Shown here one piece after another: positions 63,205 through 64,000 of a DNA stretch of 64,000 bases. The stretch comes from Nocardia acidivorans NBRC 108247 (GTDB taxonomy: Bacteria > Actinomycetota > Actinomycetes > Mycobacteriales > Mycobacteriaceae), in assembly GCF_001625085.1 (NCBI RefSeq), contig NZ_BDAW01000022.1, positions 82,217 to 146,216 of the forward strand, written 5' to 3'. How positions within the stretch are numbered: position 1 is the first letter of the stretch; each line of letters begins with the position of its first letter. The notes beneath the pieces were generated by a model, which searched no databases, was not told the origin of the DNA, and saw only the letters and a list, made by a program, of their open reading frames with translations. The translations under genes were made by a program, and so were the position numbers.

Positions 63205-63238
63205 CCCCTTGGATGACAGCTTGGTAACTTCCAAGGGG
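63205..63238. promoter_or_regulatory. inverted repeat between nusA and ylxR
   Basis: CCCCTTGGA (63205-63213) and TCCAAGGGG (63230-63238) are exact inverses around 16 bases. The site is 22-55 bp before the ylxR start. It may be an operator, an RNA hairpin or an internal processing site of the nusA-infB operon. Confidence 0.5.
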
Positions 63239-63259
63239 TACGGATGCGGAGATCGGGAC

Positions 63260-63595
63260 ATGTCAGCGGTAGAGTGGACGCAGGCTCAGCGCGAGTCCTC
63301 GGTTTCTTTGCGCGCTGCACGGGTGAAATCAAGATCAGAACCCATGCGGACCTGCATCGGATGCCGCGAACGCGAGCTGACCGTCGAACTGCTGCGGGTC
63401 GTGGCACAGGAAACTGTGGTCGTTCCCGATACGCGGCACAGACTGCCCGGAAGGGGTGCCTGGTTGCACCCCACTTCGTCTTGTCTGAGCAATGCGGTTC
63501 GGCGCCGAGCATTCGGCAGAGCACTACGAGTGTCCGGACATCTGGATATCTCAGCCCTGGAGCATTACGTAGAGAACAGGCACGAGCACTCATGA
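63260..63595 (+). CDS. ylxR: YlxR (DUF448) family protein
   Basis: A 111-residue protein of the YlxR family, small RNA-binding or nucleoid-type factors lying between nusA and infB. The hallmark PMRTCIGCRE (about 28-37) and LPGRGAWLHP are present, and the end carries the helix FGRALRVSGHLDISALEHYV. ATG 63260 is preceded by GGAGA at eight bases; GTG 63323 would give a version beginning nearer the domain. Its context between nusA and infB is the conserved one. Confidence 0.9.
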   Translation: MSAVEWTQAQRESSVSLRAARVKSRSEPMRTCIGCRERELTVELLRVVAQETVVVPDTRHRLPGRGAWLHPTSSCLSNAVRRRAFGRALRVSGHLDISALEHYVENRHEHS

Positions 63596-63699
63596 GCACA
63601 CCGTGAAGCACCAGCGATGATCGGCCATCGGAAATAATCTGAGGTCGTGCGGGCCATCCCACAAGGGTTGCCGCGCTCGACCTCTCAGTGAGGAGAGCA

Positions 63700-64000
63700 G
63701 TGGCAGGCAAGGCCCGCGTGCACGAGTTGGCGAAAGAACTCGGTGTCACTAGCAAGGAACTACTCGCAAGGCTCAAGGAGCAGGGCGAGTTCGTGAAATC
63801 CGCGTCGTCGACGGTGGAAGCCCCCGTCGCACGTCGTCTGCGTGAGTCGTTCACCCCCAAGAGCGCGAACGGCTCCGCCAAGTCGGCATCCAAGCCCGCC
63901 CCGACCGGCGATTCGCCGCGTCCGGCAGGCCCCAAGCCGACCCCCGGCGCTTCCTCGGGACCGCGTCCCGGCGCCCCCCGTCCGTCCGCTCCGGCTCCGG
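63700..64000 (+). CDS. infB: translation initiation factor IF-2, N-terminal part (cut by window edge)
   Basis: The first 100 codons of IF-2, which positions initiator tRNA on the ribosome. GTG 63700 follows AGGAG. The N-terminal IF2_N domain [40 protein letters not shown] leads to a Pro/Ala/Ser/Gly-rich linker ([20 protein letters not shown]...) that is typical and long in actinobacteria. The GTPase domain lies beyond the window. Confidence 0.93.
   Translation, partial: MAGKARVHELAKELGVTSKELLARLKEQGEFVKSASSTVEAPVARRLRESFTPKSANGSAKSASKPAPTGDSPRPAGPKPTPGASSGPRPGAPRPSAPAP

Overview
The window looks like chromosome of a high-GC actinobacterium of the Nocardia/Rhodococcus type (order Mycobacteriales). 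The base composition is strongly GC-rich and many genes start with GTG. Characteristic gene content includes malate:quinone oxidoreductase, a MapB-type methionine aminopeptidase with an N-terminal extension, a type-I cholesterol oxidase, F420-type oxidoreductases, a cobalamin set split over several loci, and rimP-nusA-ylxR-infB. The genus is inferred; no rRNA or tRNA gene was found.

Layout. 1-5.6 kb: the 5' part of an epoxide hydrolase, a TetR regulator with two palindromes beside it, then a secreted LVIVD-repeat protein next to a Tat-exported cholesterol oxidase, and a luciferase-like flavin enzyme. 5.8-9.1 kb: map and cobQ. 9.1-12.8 kb: a palindromic intergenic repeat that has spawned a 24-bp tandem array, a serine hydrolase, mqo and an ElaA-like acetyltransferase closed by a strong terminator. 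13.1-20.6 kb: the second cobalamin block (chelatase, cobO, cobB, a 47-codon ORF, cobE). It is interrupted between the chelatase and cobO by about 2 kb bounded by 142-bp direct repeats and carrying a SMI1/KNR4-plus-leucine-rich-repeat gene. 20.9-28.5 kb: an aminoglycoside-phosphotransferase-like pair, a secreted lipase-like hydrolase, an FMN/F420 split-barrel protein, the fused siroheme synthase/uroporphyrinogen methyltransferase and a drug-type MFS pump. Gene remnants follow.

28.9-52.7 kb is a nitrogen-compound catabolic region. It holds two class-III aminotransferases, an AsnC-type regulator, a MocR regulator with a divergent cupin gene, an FAD-dependent PuuB-like oxidoreductase, a complete polyamine-type ABC transporter (potDABC), an aminobutyraldehyde-type dehydrogenase, a methylmalonate/malonate-semialdehyde dehydrogenase and a PucR regulator. 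A further run contains an APC permease, a cytosine-type permease, a yeast-type cytosine deaminase and an isopenicillin-N-synthase-like oxygenase. Together they suggest uptake of polyamines, amino acids and pyrimidine bases and their conversion through aldehydes and beta-amino acids to succinate or acetyl-CoA. This pathway is inferred from families and context.

52.7-58.6 kb: small oxidoreductases, an AhpD-like protein, a thioesterase remnant, yaaA and proS. 58.6-61.2 kb: an unusual membrane-anchored binding protein and a lipoprotein coupled to a DUF4439 ferritin-like protein. 61.4-64 kb: rimP, nusA, ylxR and the start of infB.

Two families of structured intergenic repeats recur. Family 1 is about 90 bp, at 9.2, 12.9, 20.7 and 26.8 kb with a half copy at 6.7 kb. 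Family 2 is about 60 bp, at 13.0, 32.2 and 46.9 kb. No CRISPR array, integrase or intact insertion sequence was seen. The best candidates for something undescribed are the duplicated small gene flanking the SMI1/LRR insert, the two repeat families, the cytosine deaminase/oxygenase operon, and the LVIVD-cholesterol oxidase pair.
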